A stretch of 64,000 nucleotides of DNA from Floccularia luteovirens (Eukaryota; Basidiomycota; Agaricomycetes; Agaricales; Squamanitaceae), in assembly GCA_009739215.1 (NCBI GenBank), contig VSJF01000011.1:744001-808000 (forward strand), read 5' to 3'. The notes below the pieces were generated by a model. It had not been told where the DNA came from. It searched no databases and was given only the letters and a program-made list of their open reading frames with translations. Shown in pieces: positions 49,584 through 60,437 of this stretch. Every line of letters starts with the position of its first letter. The stretch's first letter is position 1. A program made the translations under genes and the position numbers.

Positions 49584-51164
49584 TGAGTATATATATGGTG
49601 GTACTGTATAATGGTTCGACGAAGGTGAATATCCTGTATATGCATGGAGACTTGGATGAATAGGTCTATGCAAGAGGTACTGAGAAATAATACAAAGAAA
49701 CATTTCTAGCTCTTTTCTTCCCATCTTTCGAACTTGTCATGCTCTAGGCTATGGACGTAGGCATCTCCAATGGATTCACAAAGGTTATCCAAATTATTTA
49801 AGGCATCAAGTAATGCTTCCAGAGAGGACAACTTATCTTGGGTTGTTCGTCAGCAGGGAAAAAGCAACTCCTTATATAATATACTTACCATACATCTGGA
49901 TGCGCACTTGAATCATGTTTTCCGATGGATGAGGTGCACTGCAAAAAAAAATTAAATTTAGTATAAAGGGACTTGAAAACCTCTTTGAGCTGACAGGGTC
50001 AAAGCACAAAACCAGGACGTTTCTCAAGCGGCTAGCATGAGGGGCCACTGAGCGCTTTAATTATAGTGCAGCACGAGGCTACTCCTGGGGGTGGCTTGAC
50101 TGACAGGAGTGAAAATGAACGGAGTGGCGATGGATCGCATGATAAATCATTGTATAGCATTTATCCGTTAACAGAGGAAAATTCGGAGCTTCACACCAAA
50201 AAAGGTGGAACAGCGAATGCCACGAGTTTTCTCAATGCTACGTCCGGGTGGCGATATCGAAAACAATAGAGACAAAGCAACAAACTCACCTGTACCCACA
50301 AAATTCCACCTTGGGACTGTAGTCATTCAATTGAGCCTCGCAAAATCACCATCTGAAAGGGGATACACTTACTTTTTCATCAGCATCCACCTCAAAGCGT
50401 TTCCCAAAGTATGCGACTCGTCGTGTATTTGGTATGTTGCAGCAGAAAGATCTGATGCTGCCCCCTTCATCTACATCTGAGTGTAAGAGAGCGTCAAGAT
50501 TCAGGCCGGGGTGTCATAGAGCAGCTCACAATTTTGAGTTTTTGTTGTGTGCCAGTATCGCCCATTGTAAGTACGATAATAATGAGGAAGCAAGCAACAA
50601 TTTGATCAGTGGAATTATTTTTCTGGATCACGTGACCAATAAGAAACAATTGAATGCTAACCACTATCTAGGGAATGGGTTATTACTGCTAGCCAGAGAG
50701 AACCATGGCATGCGATACAATATTGTTATTAATGTGCTAAAAAGTCCCGGTACGTATGTCTTAAATGAAGGGTAATTGGATCTACCCTACATTGTTCACC
50801 AGAAACTGATAATGCTTAGACAAACAAACACCAACATCATCTACAAACTCGGAAATATTTTTTTTGTTTGTGATTTTACACAATGGAAGGGTGAGCATAT
50901 GCTCTGAGCCATTGATGGCTTCCTCGATACTCAATGGAATATATGAGTGCACTGTCCCTTGGTTAGATCTATCTATTTCTAGCTATAAAGCAATCCGGGT
51001 TATCCGAACTCTCCCAACCCAGTTTTTTTTCAACGCCTCTCACTTGGTTCTCCTTGCATCTTTCATCCTTTCTATAAAACTCAGGCAGTATTTTTTGATA
51101 ACCCAGGCGGTCATCTTTATTCACTTCAAGACTTCACTATATTTTTTAAACTCGCGATAACCCC
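49584..51164. other. Intergenic, no gene supported
   Basis: Plus frames at 49770-50775 have no motifs. The right end is pyrimidine-rich with CTATAAAAC at 51072-51080, about 85 bp before the next ATG. Confidence 0.5.
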
Positions 51165-51738
51165 ATGGCTTCCTCCTCTAACTCCACTTCTCGTCCTACA
51201 CTGCCTTCCCTTCACTCCCTCGACCTGCTGCCTTCAGTGCGACAGAACCAATGTACCGATAAACTTAATGAATCTAATGACTCGCGGGTAATTCAAGTTT
51301 CTTTCAATTTGAAAATTCAAATTCTTACTATTATTTCAGACTTGCCGCCCTTTACAAATACCAAATTGGCGACACTTGCGACAGGTGTCGAACTCCTCGT
51401 CTAATACGAGCGCATCACGAACACCATCGCCATCACCCTCTCATGAACCAGTCAATCCTTTTCTGCCAAATCAATCAAAATTCCGCCTTGTCTCATGCTC
51501 GATTGAGTCTGCTGATGCTGTGGTAGTGGTTCCATTCACTAGTGAACTGCAGCCACTGCCACTTGGCGTCCAACAGCAAAAGCAAGGCAAGGCACTACTT
51601 CTTGTTGGTCCAGCAATGCAGCGCGTGCGTCAATACGAGCGCCAAATCGCAAAAAGTGCCCGCGTGCACCCTTACCGCATTGTACACGGCTCTTCAAACT
51701 CACGAAGATCCTCCGCTATTTCCACGCTTTCTGTGTAA
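51165..51738 (+). CDS. Small hypothetical protein with a basic C-terminal motif
   Basis: Two exons, 51165-51287 and 51340-51738, give about 173 residues. The start is in a good context (CCATGG) after a TATA-like CTATAAAAC at 51072-51080. The N-terminus is Ser-rich, followed by TCRPLQIPNWRHLRQ, a Ser/Pro linker (TPSPSPSHEPVNPF), and a compact C-terminal part: KALLLVGPAMQRVRQ then YERQIAKSARVHPYRIVHGS. I recall similar short GPxxxxxR...RQIAKxARxHPYRI proteins in other mushrooms but know no function. No signal peptide or membrane segment. The gene lies just upstream of the A-E family. Confidence 0.55.
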
Positions 51739-52789
51739 CTTTTATTTGTAACCATTATTGTATTTACGATTAAATCGGGACATTGTCCTTTGGTATTATA
51801 ACTGTACGCACCCTCATACCGCCATTACTCATACCCATTGTACTTACCATTTTACGACCACAAAACGAACACATTACGTAGAGTCGCTTTTGTTATAATT
51901 GGGCTTAAAACTTGTTCTTTTCATTATTAATAATGAATTGCTAGCATGTTCTTCAAAGTATTGTTCAAATAACCATTGTGAGCAAACAAAGGATTAATGT
52001 AGATTATTGTTACGTATATGGCCAGATACTAATAATTGACAATTCACTGCAATTCATTCGTTGATCTAGCCGCTGTGATCAACATTAATGGAGTGTGACA
52101 CCTCGTACCAGTGCTAGCGAAGAGTTATAAGAACCCTCTTCCGAATGTACCGAAGGTTGTGTAGCATTTGCAGTTGTGATCCGATGGTTTTGTTCATTGG
52201 CCAGGTGACCAATTAAGTTGTTTTGCTTGTGGCTGTTAGGTGTGAAACCTATTATTAAACACGTACATACAGTTCACAAAAGCGACCCTGATCTCCGTGC
52301 ACTAATACTATGCTGAACGGTGAATTAACCATTCGAACCTTCAGAGTTTAGGAGCTAACTCAAGATATGGAAAGCTGTCTGCTCCTTATTGTTGAAGGGG
52401 GTTTCGGAGGACTGCTGGAATGAGACCGGTTGGTGTTGATACAGTTTAAACAGCTCGCAAGAACAACAATTTGAATTGCCGCCTAGCTGTCAGATCCAAT
52501 TCATCCTGTCAAACTTCATGAGAATCTCATAGGCCTCATCCAAAATGGGAAGCGAGTATGACACCGTACATCCATAGAAGAATGTTCACATCGCTGAACT
52601 GCCCCTTGCTATAAAGTCAAGAAAATTTCAACACCTATCTCATGAATACTTATAAATCTTTGATATATCGGATTTCTCTGCAGAATCATCATAAAACCTT
52701 GACGCCACAATGTCATTACTCACGTCAACCTAAGTTTGAACTTGTATATATTATCAAGGCTATATCTCTTTTCCTCTCTTGCGATAACC
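51739..52789. other. Intergenic upstream of family copy A
   Basis: AT-rich with no supported exon. CTATAAAGTC at about 52609-52618 and GCTATATCTC at about 52759-52768 are TATA-like elements that could serve copy A. The 230-bp shared promoter block seen at copies C and D is not present here. Confidence 0.45.
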
Positions 52790-54345
52790 ATGTCAATGCT
52801 GCCCACAATGCCTGCAGTTTCGTCGTGCCCCTGTATGACGACTTGCGCACATTTTCACTCCTGTCATGCTTTACATGCTTGTCATGGTGTATATTCTCAA
52901 CAAGGTCAAGGCTCTAGGACAATGGCGCCGGCCCAGGCGGTTCCGGTTCAGTCTGCCTCTCCAACTCGCGGAATCTTCAGTGCTGCGCCAAAAGAGACAC
53001 CTATCGTTTTCCCCCCACTAGATACAGGAATAAAACACACCTATGCCTCATACGTCGATGAACCTATGTCAGACCTTATGCGAGATAGCAACAATGCTTG
53101 GACGTTATGTGTTTCAGTACCAATTCCCTCAGATCTTGTGAACCCGACCCTCTCCGGCCTTGATTATATCGTTAAATACGCAACGCTCAATGACATGGGG
53201 AACTCGACCATCCAAATAGACACACTGATCACAACAACATCTTGCCCAGTTGGTATCATCCCCAAATCTGCTGCTCAAACAGTATATCGAAATGAATCCG
53301 GCTTCGGTCCCAGAGTTGTCGACAGCAACTTATCCATACTTCTATCATCAATTTCTGATATTAAATATAACGACGGGAGTCCACAGTGGAACCATTACAT
53401 CGACCAGCAACGCCTCAGCCCAAATGTCCGCATCACTGCCCCCAGTAATTTGTATCTGTATTTCCACGTCTTCGAATACATCTCGGCCCTCTCGCCTCGG
53501 TCCATTGCTGTAGAGGTCGATGCGACTTGGCTAGAAGATATAGAAGAAAAGAAGAAGAGGGAGCAAAACCAGCACCTTACCATACAAGCGGAGGCTGAAG
53601 CAGAATCGATCCGAGCCAGGGAAGAAGGAGAGGAAGAACGCTGAGGAGGAAGAACGCTTGGCTACAGAAGCAAAAGTTAAACTGGAAAAAGACTTAACTG
53701 ACCAAAAGGCAAGAGACGAAGAGCAGCGACTGATGCGAGAAGCCGGGCAGAAGAAAGCTAGGGAGGACCAAGAGAGGCTGGAACGAGAAGAACAGGAAAA
53801 ATTAGCTGAAGAAGAGAATCAGAGACAAGCACAGATTGAACTCAAAAGGCAAGAGGAAGACGCGAGAGCGGCAGAAGAAAGGAGGAAGGAAGAGGAGGAA
53901 AGGATAGCAAAGGAAACCGCACAGGAAGAGGAAAAGCAAAGGCTTGCTCGCGAAGAAGCACAGAAACACGACATGTTAGAATTGGAGCGTAAAGCGAGGG
54001 AGGGGGAGACAGGACTTCATCCTACGCATAGCAGGCAAAGCCTGATCAAGTCGCTGAGCGACAAGTTTCCTCATAGGAAGTCCAAAAAAGGAGAAGGAGG
54101 AGTTGAAACGCAAGGCAGTTGAAGTCATCAAACACGCGCCTCCAGAAGCAGATGAGCATATACAAGATGTCATCAAAGCACTCAGCGACGAGCTACCTAT
54201 AAATCAACGTTGTCAAAACGGGTACGAATGGATGCGCGATGATCAGAGTGGTGGGTACAGATGCAAGGGCAGCAGAGGTACTGGAGGAATGCACTTCTTT
54301 ACCTATGATGAAATGCAGGCAATGATAGTGAAGCTGGATAAGTAA
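52790..54345 (+). CDS. Unknown family copy A: shared domain + coiled coil + C-terminal domain, two frame breaks
   Basis: I do not recognise this family. The start could be ATG 52790 or 52922 (MAPAQAVPVQSASPTRG). The shared domain (about 52990-53545) has KHTYASY, WTLCVSVPIPSDLVNPTLSG, VYRNESGFGPRVVD, YIDQQRLSPNVRI, LYLYFHVFE and AVEVDATWLEDIEEKK. A Glu/Lys/Arg-rich coiled coil of about 150 residues follows (KAREDQERLEREEQEKLAEE). The C-terminal part has EADEHIQDVIKALSDELP and CQNGYEWMRDDQSGGYRC. The frame breaks near 53640 (GAACGCTGAGG, probably a lost GC) and near 54086 (six A in place of five). Joined across these, the product would be roughly 515 residues. No signal peptide is evident from 52922; the 52790 start would add a Cys/His-rich leader. 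Confidence 0.6.
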
Positions 54346-54564
54346 ACTCGACTGCATGTATTTTTCCGCTGCAGCCTTATACTAATGCGTTATGTACCCT
54401 AAACGCGAAATTCCTCAACTTTCTATTGAGCCAGACTCCATGGCCATATAAGTTCTGGTTTATAATTAGCCCGTATGACGTTCTACATAAAACCCCACAA
54501 CGGTCAACGTTCCTTACTAAGTGGCATGCGTCACACAAACACTTACTATAACCCAGATACCAGA

Positions 54565-55188
54565 GCTATGCAAGCTGAAAGAAGAACGAACTCACAGACC
54601 AACGCAACTGCTACAAATTCCAGTCAACCTATCATATATCCGAGTCCTCAGCAGACGGGTCTGATGAGGACATACATATCAGCAGATATTCAAATCAAGC
54701 ATCAGCCCGCTCCTTGGTTATTTACGATATCAGTCCCAATACCAGTGAATCTAGTCAATCCGACACTCACCTCATTGGTTTATCTCGTTAATTATTCAAG
54801 TCCGAATGCAGGGGCTATCCAGACAGACTGTGTGCTGACCTCAAAACCTTGTCAGACCGGTTTGTTAGGCAATACAACTGGCTTACACATTTATCGACAC
54901 AACCCAAGCCAGGCTCTACCGAAGATGCTAGACGAGTTTGCTGGATTGCGCGTTTGGTCTTCATTTAATTCAAAAAATTTGGATCAGAAATTCTACGTCG
55001 ACTACAAGCACACCGAGACGAACATCCGTGTTGTTGGTGAAAGTTACCTTTATTTCGTTTTTCATGTCGATGAACGGCGGAAATGTCAACTCAACTCAAT
55101 GGTGATTGAAATATCAGCCACATGGGTTGAGGATGCTGAGGAAAGGGCAAAGATTCTTAGGAAGGCCGATGCAGAGAAACGCAATTAA
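54565..55188 (+). CDS. Unknown family copy B, truncated by a stop codon
   Basis: I chose the start MQAERRTNSQ by comparison with copy C; the frame is open back to 54475. About 207 residues: PIIYPSPQQTGLMRTYISAD, PWLFTISVPIPVNLVNPTLT, SLVYLVNYSSPN, TDCVLTSKPCQTGLLGN, LPKMLDEFAGLRVWSSFNS, ESYLYFVFHVDERRK, VIEISATWVEDAEERAK. A TAA at 55186-55188 ends it, but the same frame continues past it with KNTEEKGVQTT and a TGA, matching the end of copy C. So B is 16 codons shorter than its ancestor. No signal peptide; function unknown. Confidence 0.58.
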   Translation, partial: AMQAERRTNSQTNATATNSSQPIIYPSPQQTGLMRTYISADIQIKHQPAPWLFTISVPIPVNLVNPTLTSLVYLVNYSSPNAGAIQTDCVLTSKPCQTGLLGNTTGLHIYRHNPSQALPKMLDEFAGLRVWSSFNSKNLDQKFYVDYKHTETNIRVVGESYLYFVFHVDERRKCQLNSMVIEISATWVEDAEERAKILRKADAEKRN

Positions 55189-55380
55189 ATCAAAGCGGAA
55201 GGAAAAAATACAGAGGAGAAAGGGGTACAAACGACTTGATAGTATTTGAAGAGGTCTAAAGATGGGTCCAGAACTTGTTCGCTGTTATGTATCGCTCGTT
55301 CGTGTACTTCAGATCCGATAATTTTGTTCACGTTTATAATGAAGTTTAATCCACTTTAGGACTATGTAGAACCCACCAAT

Positions 55381-55620
55381 CGATCCAGTTTGTCGATCTG
55401 GAAGCGACCTTAAGGGTAATTTTTTCATAGGACATAAGCCACGGTTGCAGCCGCCACTGATAGGCACATTCATTTCAATGGGTCACCATGACATTGTTAA
55501 TTCGCCTGACCTGGAATATGTGATGAAAGATGAATTGAAACGTGTCCAACGAATGCATTAGAGCGCTATATATATCAAATCATGATATGGACCAAGTTCA
55601 AGCACTCTAATCCAGAGTGA
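55381..55620 (+). promoter_or_regulatory. Promoter block, copy 1 (upstream of family copy C)
   Basis: About 240 bp clearly similar to 60150-60375 upstream of copy D. Shared landmarks: GATCTGGAAGC, GCAGCCGCCACTGATAG, GTGACATTGTTAAT (here ATGACATTGTTAAT), GAATTGAAACGTGTCCAA, a TATA box GCTATATATATC at 55565-55576 and TCTAATCCxGAGTGAAGC at the end. It sits between duplication units B and C. Confidence 0.7.
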
Positions 55621-55780
55621 AGCACATGCCAGACTCCATCATATAAGTTCTGTTTTATAATTAGCCCATATGACGTTTTAAAACCCCACAACGGTTAATG
55701 TTCCTCAGTAGCATGCGTCATACAAAGTTTGTTATATTAATGGATAACAGAGAAGCTCCATAAACCCAGATACCAGAGCT

Positions 55781-56419
55781 ATGCAAGCTGAAAGAAGAGC
55801 GGGCTCACAGACCGACGCAACTGCTACAAGTTCCAGTCAACCTATCATATATCCGAGTCCTCAGCAGACAGGTCTGAAGAGGACATACAACTCAGTACAT
55901 ATGAATCTCAGGAATCAGCCCGCTCCTTGGTTATTAATAATAACAGTCCCAATACCAGTGCAACTAGTCAATCCGACACTCACCTCTTTGGTATATCTCG
56001 TTAACTATTCAAGTCCGAATGCAGGAGTTATCCAGACAGATTGCGTGCTGACCTCAAAACCTTGTCGGACGGGTTTGTTGGGCAGCACAACTGACTTACA
56101 CATTTATCGACACAACCCATACAAAGTTCTACCAATGATGCTAGACGAGTCTGCCGGGTTACGTGTTTGGTCTTCATTTAATTCAAAACATTTGGATCAG
56201 AAGTTCTACGTCGACCACAAGCACGTCGAGACGAACATCCGTGTTGTTGGTGAAAGTTACCTTTATTTTGTTTTTCATGTCGATGAACGGCGAAAATGCA
56301 AACTCACTTCGACGGCAATTGAAATATCAGCCACCTGGCTTGAGGATGTTGAGGAAAAGGCAAAGATTTTTGGAAAGGTCGGAAAAAACACAGAGGAGAA
56401 AGAGGTACAAACGACTTGA
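55781..56419 (+). CDS. Unknown family copy C
   Basis: Intact single-exon frame of 212 residues from ATG 55781 (MQAERRAGSQTDATATSSSQ) with the complete shared domain: PWLLIITVPIPVQLVNPTLT, SLVYLVNYSSPNAG, TDCVLTSKPCRTGLLGS, LHIYRHNP, MMLDESAGLRVWSSFNS, KFYVDHKHVETNIRVVGES, LYFVFHVDERRK and AIEISATWLEDVEEKAK. Two Cys (DCVLTxKxC) are shared by B to E. The alternating hydrophobic pattern suggests a beta-sandwich-like fold; that is inference. It ends with a short charged tail EKEVQTT. No signal peptide or membrane segment. Copy C is the cleanest short member. Confidence 0.62.
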   Translation: MQAERRAGSQTDATATSSSQPIIYPSPQQTGLKRTYNSVHMNLRNQPAPWLLIITVPIPVQLVNPTLTSLVYLVNYSSPNAGVIQTDCVLTSKPCRTGLLGSTTDLHIYRHNPYKVLPMMLDESAGLRVWSSFNSKHLDQKFYVDHKHVETNIRVVGESYLYFVFHVDERRKCKLTSTAIEISATWLEDVEEKAKIFGKVGKNTEEKEVQTT

Positions 56420-58172
56420 TAGTATTTGAAGGGGTTCGAAGATGGGTCCAGAACTTGTCGCTGTTATGTATTGCTCGTTTGTATGCTTTACATCTGATAA
56501 TTTTGTACACGTTTTATTCCCGCTACCTTTCTATAGGTAGAGGGTCTTATTGGTCACTAATTTATGCGTTTTCTCAGGTTTTCAGCGTTTTTCCTCTGTT
56601 TGGTAATTCGTCCGGTTACGACCGAGTCTGGTCTTGTGACTCACAACAATCCGAGGGAAGAGTGGCCCTGGGGATGGCCTTCTTATTCTTCGCCATCGAA
56701 AATATCAGGTCATCAATTGATCAGAAGAATATGTCTCAAGGTATTGTTGTCCTGTTCTGTACCATATAGTGTCAATCCTCAACGCGTCATAGTCTCTCAC
56801 CAGATACATATGCGACGGACTTCTGAGTGCTTTACCAACAGTTCTTCCAAGTAATGATGTCAGCCGACGAATAGAACAGACGATGACACCACTACCCAAA
56901 ATGCTTCGTGAATACGTATGGGTCCCAAGAAAAGACAGAAAAATGAACATGTTAAAGAACAGCAGTGTCATTTGTGAGATGAGTGTGTACATTGTTGTCA
57001 GATCAACCCCCAGCAGCAGTATCTTGATCTCGTTTGTTCTTCATTGCACTGTAAGTCACTTTCGTCCTCGTTCTTTTAATCAACAGTTGATTAAACTTTA
57101 TTTAGTTTTCCAACCTCCGAGACACCCAATTAGTATGCGAACTCTTTTTTAACACAAATGGTAGCGGGCTATGCCGTGCACAAACGACGGCCTTACGGAC
57201 GGCAGAATTAAGCACGCCGATTAGAAATGAATTAATGATGTGCTGTACATCCGGGGTAACAACAGCTTTATAAAACTTGGATTTTTTTACATCGCTGCGC
57301 ATTGCATAAGCAACAACCAACTACAGTATAGCCAAATATAACCCGACTCATGTGAATTATCTACGCCATGGATCTCCGTGAACATGCCATGACTAAATGA
57401 CAGTTTATTATTCCTTCTATCTGCCCTACTCAAACCCAATGCCAGAAGTGTGGTGAATGAACCCCAAACCCTTGAAACGACGAGCACTGGTGTTTCCTAT
57501 GTAATAAATTTCCGCATTGACCAAAGGTCCGTTCCTAACTATTCGGGCATACGCAATTCGCGGCATCGAATAAAGCATCGCTACATACGAAACAGAAAAT
57601 CGATCGACATATACTCTGGGGTCCTCCAGTTTATAGATGTGAGAAGTTTTAGTGGTACTAAAATAACAGACTTGAGAGGAAAAGACACTCGTGATGTTCA
57701 AAAGTTTCAGGGATACTTGGGTTTGGGTGAAAATCGCGATAGACCGTTGTACTAATTTTCTTTTTCCAGGGCCATTCAACCGGTACTTACCATATGGAAA
57801 TACTCAGCATTATCATCTAGTATTATGGACCAAAGTTTTAGGGATTACTAGATGTACAATCCGGGATTCATTTGGTATGTGAGTATGTGCTACCCTACAC
57901 TTATGCGATGAAATAACAGTCTTACATTCAGTGGAGAGTTGCTCAGACTAACTTTGAAAGCTATGTAAGCGGTACTTGAATGATGTCTATAGAGTATAAT
58001 AAAATAGATTGCTTTAATTACCCAGCCGATTGAAGGCCAGTCTTCCATAACCAGTCCCTTAACTTGTGTTTCAGCTGATCAATGCGTCTAGTATAAATAT
58101 CGCTATGTTCGCAAAAATCCCATCCCTCAAGCCTTGTGAATCCTTTTTGGCCTTCACTCGAAACCGACAACG
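56420..58172. other. Intergenic; one weak small ORF
   Basis: A plus frame 56564-56854 (MRFLRFSAFFLCLVIRPVTT...) begins like a signal peptide but has no further support. A minus frame at 57426-57779 has no ATG start. A TATA-like GTATAAATA lies at 58091-58099, about 75 bp before the O-methyltransferase ATG. Confidence 0.4.
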
Positions 58173-60000
58173 ATGTCCCCTAACCATGGCCAAGTCTCCG
58201 CCTTAGTCTCCCTCATAAGTAATGCGGCTAAAATATTAGAAGCACAATTCGCCAAGTCAACGATACCTTATATCCCTTCTTTGGACGACACAACTCCCCA
58301 CCCGCTAGATTCTGAAATCATTTCTAAAGAGCTACAAAACGCCATACAAATCATTGAAGGTGCTTGTGCACAGCTTTCTGCTACCATTGCCCGTCCCAAT
58401 CATGTTATGGTCAATGTGAGTTCGGAAAGCTGTCTGTATTATGAAGTGTACTTCAACACTATTTTGCCCATAGAAATTCATGAACGTGAGTGAAGTCTGA
58501 CTCAACAAGCTAAGACGCATTCCAAAATCTTTTCAAGATATACGAGCCTCAGTGTCTTAGAGTCGCCCTGGAATTTAAAATTGCCGATATTCTACTCCAG
58601 AAGCCAGAAGGAATGCATATCACAGAACTCGGACAGAAGGTGAATATTGACTCACGGAAGGTCGGTAGGATCTTGCGTTTCCTTTCCACTAAACATTGCT
58701 TCAGAGAAGGTATGTCACCGTGCTCTTGTGATACCATACCAAGAGCTGAAAATTCAACGTAGTATCTCAGGACGTATTCGCGAATAACCGCCTGAGCATG
58801 CAATTGCTCTCATCAAACCCATTGTGGGGTCTGGGGCTTCACTTGTATGTCCCCTTAATCCCCCAGAGAAAAAAAAATCACCCTAACATAACGTGAAGTA
58901 CTATTGAGGGGGCGAGATCGACCGTCTACCTTGCAGACACCCTTGCAAGCCCTGAATGGGGTCGTTCCTACAAGGCGAACCATACATGCTTCAACAAATG
59001 GTCCGGAAGTTCAGGAACTCTGTTCGATTGGTTTGAAGGGGTGAGTGTTAATTACGAGAGAGCTTCTTGACGTACGATCTCACCTCATGAACTCAGGCCA
59101 CGCCAGAAGGTGCCGAACAGGGTGCGCGATTCGGCATTGGAATGGTAGGCTGGGGTGCTGCCATTGGTGCTAGTGCAGTAATTCATCGTATGGGTTTATT
59201 CAGTGTTACCGAATTTGAAACGCTAATACAATATCTCAGAGTACCCTTGGGTGGAACTCGGTGATGGCGCATCGGTTTGTGATGTCGGTGGTGGGGTGGG
59301 AAATATCACAATGCAGCTTGCGAGAGCACACCCCACATTACAACTCAAACTACAGGACAAACCTGAGCGAGTTCGACAGGCTGAATTCGAAGTGTGGCCA
59401 CAAGAATGTCCAGAAGCTTTGAAAGAAAATCGAATCGAATTCAAAGAAATTGATTTTTTGACAGAATCTCCCATCAAAGGTTGCAATGTTTATTATGTAA
59501 GTTCCTGTGTGTTTAGACCTACCCTGATACACTAATGCATTTATTCTTGTAGTTGAAAAATATAATGTATGCTAATGGTGCCAAGCTAACTTATTGATAA
59601 ATCCAGACATGATTGGGCTGATGATGAATGCGTCATGATCCTGAAAAACATTGCAAAAGTTATGGCACCACACAGTCGCATTCTCATCCGTAAGTTCGGT
59701 CATCTGATATCACCAGTGTGTTTTCTCAATAAGAAGTTCTAGATGAATACGTTTTGCAGCATTTGAATAGGGATTCAAGAGGGTGAATCTGAATTTAGAC
59801 AAGCACCAGAGCCTCTGCTTGCTAATTTTGGTGCCGGTCGCATCAGACCTTACGCCCTCGATTTGGATATGATGGTCTTACTGAACAGCGAGGAACGTAC
59901 TATCAGTGACTTTGTTACACTCGGGAGGCTTGCTGGTCTGAAATTCGAGAAATTGTGGGAATGTGGTGAGATGTCTGTCGTGGAACTGTGCCTCCCATAA
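58173..60000 (+). CDS. SAM-dependent O-methyltransferase (plant-type, Methyltransf_2), one frame break
   Basis: Start ATG 58173 (MSPNHGQVSALVSLISNAAK). The winged-helix dimerisation part reads IYEPQCLRVALEFKIADILL, HITELGQKVNIDSRKVGRIL and VSQDVFANNRLS. The catalytic part has GARFGIGMVGWG, the SAM-binding loop VCDVGGGVGNITMQLARAHP, then LKLQDKPERV, HDWADDECVMILKNIAKVM (His base region) and LLANFGAGRIRPYALDLDMM. The end is CGEMSVVELCLP. About eight GT-AG introns fit; the one after VMVN (about 58416) is long and may contain a small exon. One frame shift near 59771 (three G where two would keep EGESEFRQAPEPL in frame). Fungal relatives methylate polyketides and similar metabolites. It lies inside the A-E family cluster, but a functional link is not implied. 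Confidence 0.9.
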
Positions 60001-60437
60001 CTCTGTGCTCGCCTAATATGTCGAGATTATATAGCAGGCATTTTATTCCCTGCTACTTTCATAGTAGTGGGTGTTGTAATTCATCTTAATCAAGAAGTTT
60101 GTTGTCGTTTTGTTTCTGGCAAGTTGACTGTGTTGCACTGATAATTTTGGAATCGATCGAGTTTACCGATCTGGAAGCAGCCTTAAGCTTGGGTTATTCT
60201 TTCACAATTGCAGCCGCCACTGATAGCCACATTCAATACGTCACCGTGACATTGTTAATGTGATGAGAGAAGAATTGAAACGTGTCCAATGCATGCATTG
60301 GAGTGCTATATAAAATCATAATATGGCATGATAGCAGAACCAAGTTCAATCACTCTAATCCGGAGTGAAGCTGTTTTCCTTCCTAGCCTTCCAGCACAAC
60401 CGACTTGCAAACAACCAGATAGCATCAACGAAAGAGA
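60001..60437. other. Spacer and promoter of copy D
   Basis: Holds the O-methyltransferase 3' end and, from 60150, the promoter block described separately. No coding signal. Confidence 0.55.
60150..60375 (+). promoter_or_regulatory. Promoter block, copy 2 (upstream of family copy D)
   Basis: Homologous to 55381-55620. It has the TATA box GCTATATAAAATC at 60305-60317, about 120 bp before the ATG, preceded by GAATTGAAACGTGTCCAA and GCAGCCGCCACTGATAG. Confidence 0.7.

Larger units (their letters stand above)
54430..56525 (+). repeat. Direct duplication carrying copies B and C
   Basis: Unit 1 about 54430-55335 and unit 2 about 55629-56525 align end to end, from shared GCCAGACTCCA and TTAGCCCxTATGACGTT upstream of the genes to GATGGGTCCAGAACTTG and TCTGATAATTTTGT downstream. 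The two units differ by scattered substitutions and small indels. They are separated by the promoter block at 55381-55620. Confidence 0.8.

Noticed and set aside
52790..52921. Cys/His-rich N-terminal leader of copy A as a zinc finger
   Set aside because: The Cys/His spacing fits no known finger, and the start at 52922 gives a product comparable with the other copies.
57426..57779. 117-codon minus ORF
   Set aside because: No ATG at its start and no motif; an overlapping plus frame of similar length exists, typical of chance.
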